Shown here: positions 1 through 7,285 of the stretch, piece by piece
Layout: every line of letters begins with the position of its first letter
Position numbering within the stretch: position 1 is the first letter of the stretch
DNA from: an uncultured Mycoplasmatota bacterium
Lineage (GTDB): Bacteria > Bacillota_I > Bacilli_A > RF39 > UBA660
Assembly: GCA_900544605.1 (NCBI GenBank)
Contig: UQVP01000016.1
Span: 1-25,883, forward strand
Direction: 5' to 3'
Length of the DNA stretch: 25,883 nt
The notes under the pieces: generated by a model
The model's database searches: none
What the model was told of the DNA's origin: nothing
The model's input: the letters and a program-made list of their open reading frames with translations, nothing else
Made by a program: the position numbers and the translations under genes

Positions 1-51
1 TGATATAGAATTAAATTATAAATAAGTGGTGCGGTTGAAATTACAAAAAAG

Positions 52-74
52 AAAGCGTTTTTAACGCTTTTTTT
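52..74 (+). terminator. Rho-independent terminator of an upstream gene
   Basis: Arm AAAGCGTT (52-59) pairs perfectly with AACGCTTT (63-70) around a 3-nt loop and runs into a T-rich tail. It ends whatever precedes the window. Bases 1-51 are too short to assign; one frame reads a few codons to a TAA at 23-25, which could be a gene tail but is not supported otherwise. Confidence 0.85.
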
Positions 75-85
75 GTTTCTCTTTA

Positions 86-107
86 TGATATAATATATAA
101 GGGAGGA
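86..107 (+). promoter_or_regulatory. Extended -10 promoter and RBS of murI
   Basis: TGATATAAT (86-94) is a TG-N-TATAAT extended -10 box. No good -35 is visible; that region is the T tail of the preceding terminator. GGGAGGA (101-107) is the ribosome site, so the predicted 5' leader is only about 13 nt. Confidence 0.65.
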
Positions 108-113
108 ATAATC

Positions 114-848
114 ATGAAAATTGGTATTTTTGATTCGGGTTTAGGTGGGATAAATGTTTTAAAAGAAATAAAAAAAGTATATCCAAATGAACACTATATA
201 TATGTAGGTGATAATAAAAATTTACCTTATGGTAGTAAAAGTAAAGAAGAATTAATTAATTTAGCTAGCAAAATAATTGATTATTTTATTAAAGAAGAAG
301 TTAATATTATTTTTATCGCATGTGGTACAGTTAGTTCAACTATATATGAAGAATTAACAAAAAAATATAAAATTCCTTTGGTAAGCATTGTTAATGCAAC
401 TATTTTAAAAGTTAATAGCTTAAATTTAGATGAAGTTGCAGTATTAGGAACACCTAATACTATAAGCTCTCATATATTTAAAAATAAATTAAATTGTAAA
501 AGAGTAATGGAAGTAAGTTGTGAAAAGTTTGTTCCAATAATTGAAGGAAAATTAGACGCGAAATTTAAAAAAATTTATATAGAACAGTATTTAAAAGAAA
601 TAAAAAAAGAAAGGATAAAAAATATAATTCTTGGTTGTACGCATTACCCTTTATTAGAAGAAGATATAAAAAATTATTTGGGAGAAGTTAATATTATTAA
701 CATGGGAACCGTTTTAGCAAACACAATTTATCTTAAAAGTGCTGTTAAAGATTTAGATATTTATTTTACTGATAATAACAAAGAGTTACAAGATAAAGTA
801 AGTACTATTTTAGAAGAAAAAGTAGAAACAAAACAATTAGATTTATAG
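114..848 (+). CDS. murI: Glutamate racemase MurI
   Basis: Interconverts L- and D-glutamate in the cytoplasm and supplies D-Glu for peptidoglycan. The 244-residue product begins with the family signature GIFDSGLGG (Asp7, Ser8). It carries the two catalytic cysteines in expected contexts: Cys70 in IACGT and Cys175 in LGCTHYPLL. Length is slightly short of the usual 260-270. The first Cys motif reads C-G-T rather than the more common C-N-T, replacing an Asn that contacts substrate in well-studied homologues. The ATG follows a strong GGGAGGA site. mutM starts 11 bases after the stop and probably shares the transcript. Confidence 0.95.
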   Translation: MKIGIFDSGLGGINVLKEIKKVYPNEHYIYVGDNKNLPYGSKSKEELINLASKIIDYFIKEEVNIIFIACGTVSSTIYEELTKKYKIPLVSIVNATILKVNSLNLDEVAVLGTPNTISSHIFKNKLNCKRVMEVSCEKFVPIIEGKLDAKFKKIYIEQYLKEIKKERIKNIILGCTHYPLLEEDIKNYLGEVNIINMGTVLANTIYLKSAVKDLDIYFTDNNKELQDKVSTILEEKVETKQLDL

Positions 849-859
849 GAAGTGAAATT

Positions 860-1678
860 ATGCCAGAATTACCAGAAGTAGAAACGGTAAAAAATACTTT
901 GAAAAGACTTGTTTTAAACAAAAAAATATATGGTGTTACAATAAGATACGACAATATTATTGCAAGTCCTAGTGTTGAAGAGTTTAAAAAAAATATAATA
1001 GGCCAAACTATTATTGATATTAAAAGAAGAGGTAAGTGGTTGCTTTTTGAACTAAATGATTATTACTTAGTTAGTCATTTAAGAATGGAAGGTAAATATT
1101 TTTTAAAAAATAAAACTGATGATTTAAGTAAGCATGATCATGTTATTTTTGATTTAAAAGAAAAAGAATTAAGATATAATGATACAAGAAAGTTTGGAAG
1201 GATGTATTTAGTAAATAAAGAAGAATTATATAAAATAGCCCCTCTTAAAGATTTAGGACTAGAGCCCTGGGATAAAGGCTTAAATGTTAATTATCTAAAA
1301 AATAAATATCAAAATAAAAAGCTTCCTATTAAAACTTTATTGTTAGATCAATCAATTATAACAGGCATAGGCAATATATATGCTGATGAAATACTTTTTT
1401 TAAGTCACATTAATCCTTTAACAGTTCCTTCTAAGTTAACAGATAAAAATTTAGAAGATATTATTAAATATACTAGAAAAATATTAGAAGAAGCTATTAA
1501 ATTGGGTGGAACTACAATAAGAAGTTATGAATCAGAAGAAGGTGTTCATGGTAGATTTCAAAATAATCTATTAGTTCATAATCATGAAAATGATTGCTGT
1601 CCAAATTGTAAAGAGAGTATTATAAAAATAACGGTTAATGGAAGAGGTACATATTATTGTCCAAATTGTCAAAAATAG
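860..1678 (+). CDS. mutM: Formamidopyrimidine-DNA glycosylase (Fpg/MutM)
   Basis: Base-excision repair enzyme that removes 8-oxoguanine and formamidopyrimidines and nicks the abasic site. The 272-residue protein starts MPELPEVETV, giving the N-terminal Pro nucleophile (after Met removal) and Glu3. Lys59 lies in the KRRGKWLLF motif. The C-terminal zinc finger has Cys247, Cys250, Cys267 and Cys270, with Arg262 in NGRGTYYC at the DNA-contact position. Length matches the family. The RBS is AGGAAGTGA 11-12 bases before the ATG. It follows murI closely and no terminator separates it from pyk, though pyk has its own promoter starting right after the mutM stop. Confidence 0.96.
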   Translation: MPELPEVETVKNTLKRLVLNKKIYGVTIRYDNIIASPSVEEFKKNIIGQTIIDIKRRGKWLLFELNDYYLVSHLRMEGKYFLKNKTDDLSKHDHVIFDLKEKELRYNDTRKFGRMYLVNKEELYKIAPLKDLGLEPWDKGLNVNYLKNKYQNKKLPIKTLLLDQSIITGIGNIYADEILFLSHINPLTVPSKLTDKNLEDIIKYTRKILEEAIKLGGTTIRSYESEEGVHGRFQNNLLVHNHENDCCPNCKESIIKITVNGRGTYYCPNCQK

Positions 1679-1707
1679 TTGCCAATTTATGTTCAATCGT
1701 GTAAAAT
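1679..1707 (+). promoter_or_regulatory. Sigma-A type promoter of pyk
   Basis: TTGCCA (1679-1684), 17-bp spacer, TAAAAT (1702-1707). The -35 box directly abuts the mutM TAG stop. Its TTG can be read as an in-frame start codon for pyk, but promoter placement makes that impossible for transcripts beginning near 1714. Confidence 0.75.
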
Positions 1708-1753
1708 GGTTAGTGTTTTGCGTGTAAATAGATGTAAAAATAGAAAGAGTGGT

Positions 1754-3166
1754 ATGATGAAAAAAACAAAGATTGTTTGTAGTATAGGACCTGCAAGTTG
1801 TAGTGTTGATACTATGACACAAATGGTAAATGTAGGAATGAATGTAGCACGTATTAACTTTTCTCATGCAACATTAGAAGAAAAACAAGATGTTGTAGAA
1901 ACAGTTAAGAAAGTTCGTGAAATAACTAAAAAACATATAGCAATCCTCTATGATACAAAAGGACCAGAATTTAGAAATGGTATGATGGAAGATGATGGTG
2001 TTAAACTTGTTGAGGGAAATACTATTAGAATTGTTAAAGAAGAAGTATTAGGAAATAGTGAAAGATTCTCTGTTAATCATCCAAAAGCTTTAGATAGCTT
2101 AAGTAAGGGAAGTATAGTTTTATTAGAAAATGGTTTAATGAAGATAGAGGTTATTTCTAAAGAAAGTGATGGTGTTACTTGTCGTATTATTAATGGTGGT
2201 ATTTTAGGAAATAAGAAAAGTTTAAATGCTCCTGGAGTTCATTTAGATATCCCATTTATTAGTGCTGATGACCTAGAAGATATAAAGTATGCTTGTCATC
2301 ATGATGGTAACTTTTTAGCTTTATCTTTTGTTTCTACTAAAGAAGATGTAGAAGAAGTACGTCAAATCTTAAAAAAAGAAAATAATAATAGTATGAAAAT
2401 TATTTCAAAGATAGAAAGTACTACAGGTATTAAAAATTTAAATGATATTATTGAAGTAAGTGATGGTATCATGGTAGCTCGTGGAGATTTAGGCGTTGAA
2501 GTTCCAATGGAACAATTACCTATTTATCAAAAAATGATTATTAAAAAATGTCGTGAAATGGGTAAAATATGTATTGTTGCAACAGAAATGTTAGAGTCGA
2601 TGAAAAAGAATGTTAGACCAACTCGTGCTGAAGTAAGTGATGTTGCTAATGCTGTACTTGATGGTACAGATGCTGTTATGTTATCTGGAGAAACAACTAC
2701 CGGTAAATTTCCTGTAGAAACAGTAAGATATATGGCTGATATATGTGAAAACACTGAAAAATATTTAGATTATGATCATGTTGTTCAACCTAAAATAAAA
2801 GCTGATATAACAGATACTATAGCTCATAGTGTTATAGTAGCATCTAAAATGTTAAATACAAAATTAATAGTAGCTGCTACATTAAGTGGATATACAGCTA
2901 TTAAAATAAGTACTTTAAAACCACGTAATATTATTTTAGCTGCTTGTCCAACTGAAGAAATAGCTTATTCTTTAGCATTAAATTTTGGTATATATACAAC
3001 TATTTTACCAATTTGTGATAGTACTGATGAAGTAGTTTCTAAATCAGTAGCTAAAGCTAAAGAATTTATGCATCTAGATACTAATGATTTAATTTTAGTA
3101 ACAGGTGGATTTCCAAATGATATTGATCAAAAATCAACTAATTTCTTAAAAATAGAAAAAATATAA
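1754..3166 (+). CDS. pyk: Pyruvate kinase
   Basis: Last step of glycolysis: phosphoenolpyruvate plus ADP to pyruvate plus ATP. From ATG 1754 (or 1757, adjacent Met codons) the product is about 470 residues. It opens with MKKTKIVCSIGPAS and keeps the barrel motifs NFSHAT, TKGPEFR, SKIESTTGI with the catalytic Lys, and MVARGDLGVE. TEMLESM replaces the usual TQMLESM. The allosteric C-terminal domain is present, but not the extra PEP-utiliser domain found in Bacillus Pyk. The longer frame back to TTG 1679 adds 25 residues unlike the family and overlaps the promoter, so I start at 1754. A convergent terminator follows. Confidence 0.95.
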   Translation: MMKKTKIVCSIGPASCSVDTMTQMVNVGMNVARINFSHATLEEKQDVVETVKKVREITKKHIAILYDTKGPEFRNGMMEDDGVKLVEGNTIRIVKEEVLGNSERFSVNHPKALDSLSKGSIVLLENGLMKIEVISKESDGVTCRIINGGILGNKKSLNAPGVHLDIPFISADDLEDIKYACHHDGNFLALSFVSTKEDVEEVRQILKKENNNSMKIISKIESTTGIKNLNDIIEVSDGIMVARGDLGVEVPMEQLPIYQKMIIKKCREMGKICIVATEMLESMKKNVRPTRAEVSDVANAVLDGTDAVMLSGETTTGKFPVETVRYMADICENTEKYLDYDHVVQPKIKADITDTIAHSVIVASKMLNTKLIVAATLSGYTAIKISTLKPRNIILAACPTEEIAYSLALNFGIYTTILPICDSTDEVVSKSVAKAKEFMHLDTNDLILVTGGFPNDIDQKSTNFLKIEKI

Positions 3167-3167
3167 T

Positions 3168-3204
3168 AAAAAACCTATGATGATTATTTCATTTTAGGTT
3201 TTTC
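3168..3204. terminator. Bidirectional terminator between pyk and tmcAL
   Basis: AAAAACCTA (3169-3177) pairs with TAGGTTTTT (3195-3203), with ATGA/TCAT pairing further in. A-rich and T-rich flanks serve both strands. The downstream arm also encodes the last codons of the minus-strand gene, so the terminator overlaps coding sequence. Confidence 0.8.
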
Positions 3205-4314
3205 TAGTTTATCATTAATGTTATTTTCAGTAATTAGATTGTAAATATTAGTTATACGCTCTTCAATGTTTAGTATATCATCATCAAAATTTCTAGGATT
3301 TGTGATAATAGGAATATTAACACTTTTTTTTATTTTATTTAAATATTTTTTCCCATTATCATTAAATCCTAAGATACGTAGATAAGATATTTCTTTATTA
3401 TTTTTAGCTTCTTCTTTAGTAAAACTACATAGAATATGAATTAGCATTCGTGATATTTTATTATAAGTATATCTTTTAGTTTTAACTTTTAAAATAAAGT
3501 TATCTAAATTTTTACTATCATTTATATATTTTTTAATTCTATTTTCAATACCTTCATCAACATCTTGATATAAAGATAAATTATTATCACTATTAATTTT
3601 GTATTTTAAAAATTCAAATAATTTATCATTGATATTTTTTTTGTTTATAAATTTATATGAAAAGCTAGGAACATATTTTTTAATTCTTTTTTTATTGTTA
3701 ATTAAATTTCTAATAGCAGAAGCACTAATAATTTTTCCTTTTACATCTAGACTATGATAATCATTGGTTCTTTTAATACTTATAGGAGTAATATTATATT
3801 TATTTTTAATAATTTCTTTAATATAACTAAGTCCTAGTAAATCATTAGGAGTATTTATACTATTACCACCTAACTTAGTTAAAGCTTTGTTCATTGCTGT
3901 AGGGTAGTTAATTCCTTCTTTCATATAATATTTAACTAATTTATCATAATCTTTATTTTTTGTTTGTATTTCTGCTTGCTTTTTTATAATATCAATATTA
4001 TCTAGTTCACTACCGAAGACTAAATATTTACAGTTTAAATAATTTAAAATAGAAATACTACCTTTAGCAAATATATCAGCAGCTTGACAAGAAAAAACAA
4101 AAGGTAGTTCAACAACAAGATCTACACCATAGTTAAGTGCTACTACAGCTTTATCAAATTTATTAACAATGCTTACCTCACCACGTTCAGTGAAACTAGA
4201 GCTCATAACTAAAATGATAGTGTAATCAGGAAACATTTCTTTTATTTTATTAATGTGATATAGATGCCCGTTATGAAATGGATTGTATTCGCATATTATT
4301 CCCACACTTTTCAT
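3184..4314 (-). CDS. tmcAL: tRNA(Met) cytidine acetate ligase TmcAL (YlbM)
   Basis: TmcAL-family enzymes use acetate and ATP to form N4-acetylcytidine at the wobble base of elongator tRNA-Met. The 376-residue protein starts MKSVGIICEYNPFHNGHLYH. The nucleotidyltransferase HNGH motif is at residues 14-17. Later blocks SSSFTERGE, VDLVVELPFVF, AADIFAKGS and FGSE match the family. A longer frame to 4362 adds 16 residues without family resemblance; the chosen ATG has GGTGGTG upstream at 4321-4327. The gene sits next to yceD-rpmF, the neighbourhood I recall for ylbM-ylbN-rpmF in Bacillus, but here a prepilin gene lies between them. Confidence 0.92.
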   Translation of the reverse strand: MKSVGIICEYNPFHNGHLYHINKIKEMFPDYTIILVMSSSFTERGEVSIVNKFDKAVVALNYGVDLVVELPFVFSCQAADIFAKGSISILNYLNCKYLVFGSELDNIDIIKKQAEIQTKNKDYDKLVKYYMKEGINYPTAMNKALTKLGGNSINTPNDLLGLSYIKEIIKNKYNITPISIKRTNDYHSLDVKGKIISASAIRNLINNKKRIKKYVPSFSYKFINKKNINDKLFEFLKYKINSDNNLSLYQDVDEGIENRIKKYINDSKNLDNFILKVKTKRYTYNKISRMLIHILCSFTKEEAKNNKEISYLRILGFNDNGKKYLNKIKKSVNIPIITNPRNFDDDILNIEERITNIYNLITENNINDKLEKPKMK

Positions 4315-4320
4315 AAAAAT

Positions 4321-4339
4321 CACCACCAATATAATAGCA
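4321..4339 (-). promoter_or_regulatory. Extended -10 and RBS of tmcAL
   Basis: Read on the minus strand, TGC-TATTAT (4339-4331) is an extended -10 and GGTGGTG (4327-4321) the ribosome site. A T-rich -35-like stretch lies about 17 bp upstream but is poorly defined. Confidence 0.5.
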
Positions 4340-4376
4340 CATTTTACACAAAAGAAAAACAATAATTCTTTTAGTA

Positions 4377-4405
4377 TTGAAATGAATATAATAATAAGTT
4401 ATAAT
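4377..4405 (+). promoter_or_regulatory. Promoter of the first prepilin gene
   Basis: TTGAAA (4377-4382), 17-bp spacer, TATAAT (4400-4405), with predicted start near 4412. GGAGG (4440-4444) is the ribosome site of the ATG at 4455. Near-consensus, so substantial constitutive expression is expected. Confidence 0.8.
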
Positions 4406-4454
4406 TAGAATGGAAGAAAATAGATATATAGAATTTTGTGGAGGATGATTAAAT

Positions 4455-6482
4455 ATGAAAAAAAGAGGCTTCACTTTAGTTGAATTACTAGCAGTAATCG
4501 TAGTACTAGCAGTTATTGCTTTAATTGCAACACCAATAGTAAATAATAGCATTGAAAAGTCTAAAAAAGGAACTGCTATAGAAAGCGCTAATAATTTAAT
4601 AAGTTCGGCAGAATACTATATTTTAAAGACATCAGATAAATATGGAAAAGTTAGTGTTTTAGATGAAAATTTAAAATATAGTGGTAAAAAACCAGAATTT
4701 GGTGAAATTGAAATAAATAAACAGGGTAGAGCAAGCTTATATGCCTATATAAATGGATATTGTGTAAATAAAGATTATGATGGTGAAGCTTATGCTACTA
4801 AGATGAAAAAAGAAGATTGTAGTTGGTATACAACTGATAATTATGAACCACAAGAAGGAGCTGTAATTACGGTTGATAATATTTCTGCTAGTACGAGTGG
4901 TAATGATTCAAGTAGTACGGGTGGTAATTCTAGTACTAATACTAAAAAAATAAGAAATTATTTAATATATGGAAATACTACGCAAGAAACGAGAAGTGAT
5001 AAAAATCTATGGGATTTTAATAATTCTTTTACTGGGACTACGATGGAACAAAATGGTATTAAATTTACTAAACGTGCTAATGATATTTTAATAAATGGAA
5101 CATCAACTGCCCAGGCTTATACAGTACCATATGAAATGCTAGATAAATTAACCGTAGGAAAAACTTATACTATAGCAACTAACAATTCTAATGCTCATGG
5201 AATATTTCAATACTTTGAATCAGGTTCAACAACACCTAAATATACTTCAACTTTAACTATAACAAGTACTATGACATCAGTTAAAGCTTATTTTTACATC
5301 AATCCTAATGTAACAGTAAGTAATTTTGACATTAGTATGCAAATAGAAGAAGGAAGTACAGCAACAAAATTTCAAAAATATGGAGCAACGCCAAGCCCAG
5401 AATTTCCAAGTGAAATAAAAACTACAGGTGATTTATTAACCTCAGGTAATTGTGGAAGTTATGGTAGTGATGCTTGCAATAATGTTGGTAAATATGTAAT
5501 ACCTGTAAAAGTAAGTGGTAAAAATATATTTGATTATGATAATGTTTCACCAGTGTATGGGGTAAAGAAACAGGACAATGGTTATTATACTAGTAATATG
5601 TCTTTTAATATGATTTCTACTTACCAAACTTTAAAAAGATATATAGGTCAAACAGTAACAATTTCATTTGATCTTACAACTAGTGAAGATGGAACATTTT
5701 CGATATATCCTTATCAAACTAATGGTATAGGAATTAGATTTACAACTATTTCTAAAGAAATGAAAGCTAATACTAAAACAAGAATAACAGCAACAGGTAA
5801 AGTAGAAGTATTAGGTACTAATCCAGCTTATTCTCTTGGAGAAATAATAGTTTATAAAAGTGGTTATAAAGGTTCATATTTAGTTAATAACATTCAATTT
5901 GAAGTAGGTGAACAAGCAACTGATTATGAGGCTTATAATGGAAAAACAACTAATATCTATTTAGATGAACCATTAAGAAAAGTGGGAGATTATGTAGATT
6001 ATATAGATTATGCGAATGGTAAAGTTGTTAGAAATACGAAAAAGTTAGTATTTAAGGGAACAGAAGGATGGTGGAAAAACGGAGATTACGGAGATTATGT
6101 ATCATTTTATGTAACTACAAGTATAGGAGATTTTAAACCAATTAATGGACTTGGATATAGTAATATGGCAACGGTTGCTTCTTGGAATAATATACAAAAA
6201 ACAAATGGTAATTATTGGTGGCATTTTCTTCCAACATCTTATGGAATGAGAATAAATAAAAATTATTTAGATAATTATGATAGTGCAACAACTGATGGAG
6301 CTAGGGTTACTCTTTTCCAAAACTGGTTAAAATCTCACAATGTTGAAGTAATCCAAGTTTTAAAAACACCAAAAGAAGAAAGTATTAAGCTTCCAGAAAT
6401 ACAAACAGTAGAAGGAACAAATTACATAACAGTAAACACATCAACTGATGCAAGTAAATTAAAAATAATAACTAATAAATAA
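4455..6482 (+). CDS. Prepilin-like protein fused to phage tail-like modules
   Basis: A 675-residue surface protein. Residues 1-35 form a type IV prepilin leader: MKKRG then FTLVE, with cleavage expected between Gly5 and Phe6, Glu at mature +5, and a hydrophobic helix. A pilin-like region to about 140 has Cys103 and Cys122. A Ser/Thr/Gly linker (about 143-164) follows. Two repeated modules come next, about 165-326 and 330-515. Their hallmarks, NTTQETRSDKNLW, IEEGSTATKFQKYG, PSPEFPSEI, GKNIFDY and VGEQATDYEAYNG, resemble repeats I know from Firmicutes phage tail and minor structural proteins. The tail (WLKSHNVEVIQVLKTP and LPEIQTVEGTNYI) also matches that class. An adhesive or glycan-binding surface fibre is inference. 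No pilus ATPase, platform protein or prepilin peptidase is in the window. Confidence 0.8.
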   Translation: MKKRGFTLVELLAVIVVLAVIALIATPIVNNSIEKSKKGTAIESANNLISSAEYYILKTSDKYGKVSVLDENLKYSGKKPEFGEIEINKQGRASLYAYINGYCVNKDYDGEAYATKMKKEDCSWYTTDNYEPQEGAVITVDNISASTSGNDSSSTGGNSSTNTKKIRNYLIYGNTTQETRSDKNLWDFNNSFTGTTMEQNGIKFTKRANDILINGTSTAQAYTVPYEMLDKLTVGKTYTIATNNSNAHGIFQYFESGSTTPKYTSTLTITSTMTSVKAYFYINPNVTVSNFDISMQIEEGSTATKFQKYGATPSPEFPSEIKTTGDLLTSGNCGSYGSDACNNVGKYVIPVKVSGKNIFDYDNVSPVYGVKKQDNGYYTSNMSFNMISTYQTLKRYIGQTVTISFDLTTSEDGTFSIYPYQTNGIGIRFTTISKEMKANTKTRITATGKVEVLGTNPAYSLGEIIVYKSGYKGSYLVNNIQFEVGEQATDYEAYNGKTTNIYLDEPLRKVGDYVDYIDYANGKVVRNTKKLVFKGTEGWWKNGDYGDYVSFYVTTSIGDFKPINGLGYSNMATVASWNNIQKTNGNYWWHFLPTSYGMRINKNYLDNYDSATTDGARVTLFQNWLKSHNVEVIQVLKTPKEESIKLPEIQTVEGTNYITVNTSTDASKLKIITNK

Positions 6483-6493
6483 AAATATATACC

Positions 6494-6522
6494 TTGCTTT
6501 TTAAAGTAAAGTTATGTATAAT
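6494..6522 (+). promoter_or_regulatory. Promoter of yceD-rpmF
   Basis: TTGCTT (6494-6499), 17-bp spacer, TATAAT (6517-6522). The predicted start near 6529 leaves a leader of about 13 nt with GGTGA before ATG 6542. The TTG of the -35 box is a spurious upstream start codon for the gene. Confidence 0.75.
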
Positions 6523-6541
6523 GTTTTTTGTTGGTGATGAT

Positions 6542-7030
6542 ATGGAATACAATTTACTAAGATTAAAAAATGATTTGGAACACTTTATTCCAATTGAAGA
6601 AGAATATTCCTTTTCTAAAGAACAATTAAAAGGAACTGATGTTATTAGTTTAGACGATATGAAAGTTGTTGGAGAGATTACTAAAGATGCCATTGATAAC
6701 ATATATTTAAATGTTGATGTAAGTGGAACTTTAGTATTACCTTGTGCTATTACATTAAAACCGGTTGATTATCCTTTTAATATCAAAATTGAAGGAAATA
6801 TTGATGAATTAGTTGAAGAAAATGAAAAAAGTGTAAAAAAAGATGAAAATACACTTGATATTTTACCAATAATATGGGAAAATATATTAATGGAAATTCC
6901 CATGAGAGTTGTAAGTAAAGGTGCTGAAGAGGAGTTATCTAATTTAGAAGGTAATGGTTGGAAAGTTATTACTGAAGAAGATAATGGCGAAATTAATCCA
7001 GAACTTGCTAAATTAAAAGATTTGTTATAA
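6542..7030 (+). CDS. yceD: YceD/DUF177 family protein (YlbN-like)
   Basis: 162-residue acidic protein of the DUF177 family, usually encoded directly upstream of rpmF; a role in 23S rRNA metabolism is known for bacterial and plant members. Typical features are the N-terminal strand-rich part, a central VDVSGTLVLPCAITLKPVDYP block corresponding to the family's C-x-R-C region (only one Cys here), and a conserved C-terminal acidic segment ending in ELAKLKDLL. The start is set at ATG 6542 because the promoter lies in the 16 codons upstream. rpmF begins 15 bases after the stop, so the two genes form an operon. Confidence 0.85.
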   Translation: MEYNLLRLKNDLEHFIPIEEEYSFSKEQLKGTDVISLDDMKVVGEITKDAIDNIYLNVDVSGTLVLPCAITLKPVDYPFNIKIEGNIDELVEENEKSVKKDENTLDILPIIWENILMEIPMRVVSKGAEEELSNLEGNGWKVITEEDNGEINPELAKLKDLL

Positions 7031-7045
7031 GAAAGAGGTGGAATC

Positions 7046-7237
7046 ATGGCTGTACCATTTAGAAGAGTTAGTAAAACAAGTGGAAGAATGAGAAGAACTC
7101 ATTATAAAATTAGTGAAAATGGAACTACTAAGTGTCCAAAATGTGGTGCTGAAATAAGACCACACCGTGTATGTTCTGAATGTGGAACTTACAAAGGAAA
7201 AGAAGTTATTAAGTCAAAAGAAGAAACAACTAAATAG
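7046..7237 (+). CDS. rpmF: Ribosomal protein bL32
   Basis: 63-residue large-subunit protein. The start MAVPFRRVSKTSGRMRRTHY is typical of bL32. It is the zinc-ribbon (C+) form, with Cys30 and Cys33 in CPKC and Cys43 and Cys46 in CSEC. The RBS AAAGAGGTGG precedes the ATG. It is the second gene of the yceD-rpmF operon, and its stop codon lies inside the terminator hairpin. Confidence 0.97.
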   Translation: MAVPFRRVSKTSGRMRRTHYKISENGTTKCPKCGAEIRPHRVCSECGTYKGKEVIKSKEETTK

Positions 7238-7249
7238 TTGTTTTTTTTT
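7224..7249 (+). terminator. rpmF terminator overlapping the stop codon and the next -35 box
   Basis: AAACAACT (7224-7231) pairs with AGTTGTTT (7236-7243) around AAAT, followed by T7244-7249. The rpmF TAG is at 7235-7237. The 3' arm contains the TTGTTT used as the -35 box of the following prepilin gene. Confidence 0.85.
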
Positions 7250-7267
7250 AAAACTTTATGTTATAAT
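7238..7267 (+). promoter_or_regulatory. Promoter of the second prepilin gene
   Basis: TTGTTT (7238-7243), 18-bp spacer, TG-T-TATAAT extended -10 (7259-7267). AGAGGTG (7274-7280) is the ribosome site. The -35 lies in the rpmF terminator stem. Confidence 0.7.
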
Positions 7268-7285
7268 TACAATAGAGGTGTTCAT

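Noticed and set aside
1679..1753. 25-codon N-terminal extension of pyruvate kinase from TTG
   Set aside because: The TTG is the -35 box and the -10 lies inside the extension; conserved sequence starts at the Met codons 1754/1757.
1571..1867. 98-codon minus ORF over the mutM/pyk junction
   Set aside because: Shadow of two clearly conserved plus genes; low-complexity Thr/Ile/Asn content and no ribosome site.
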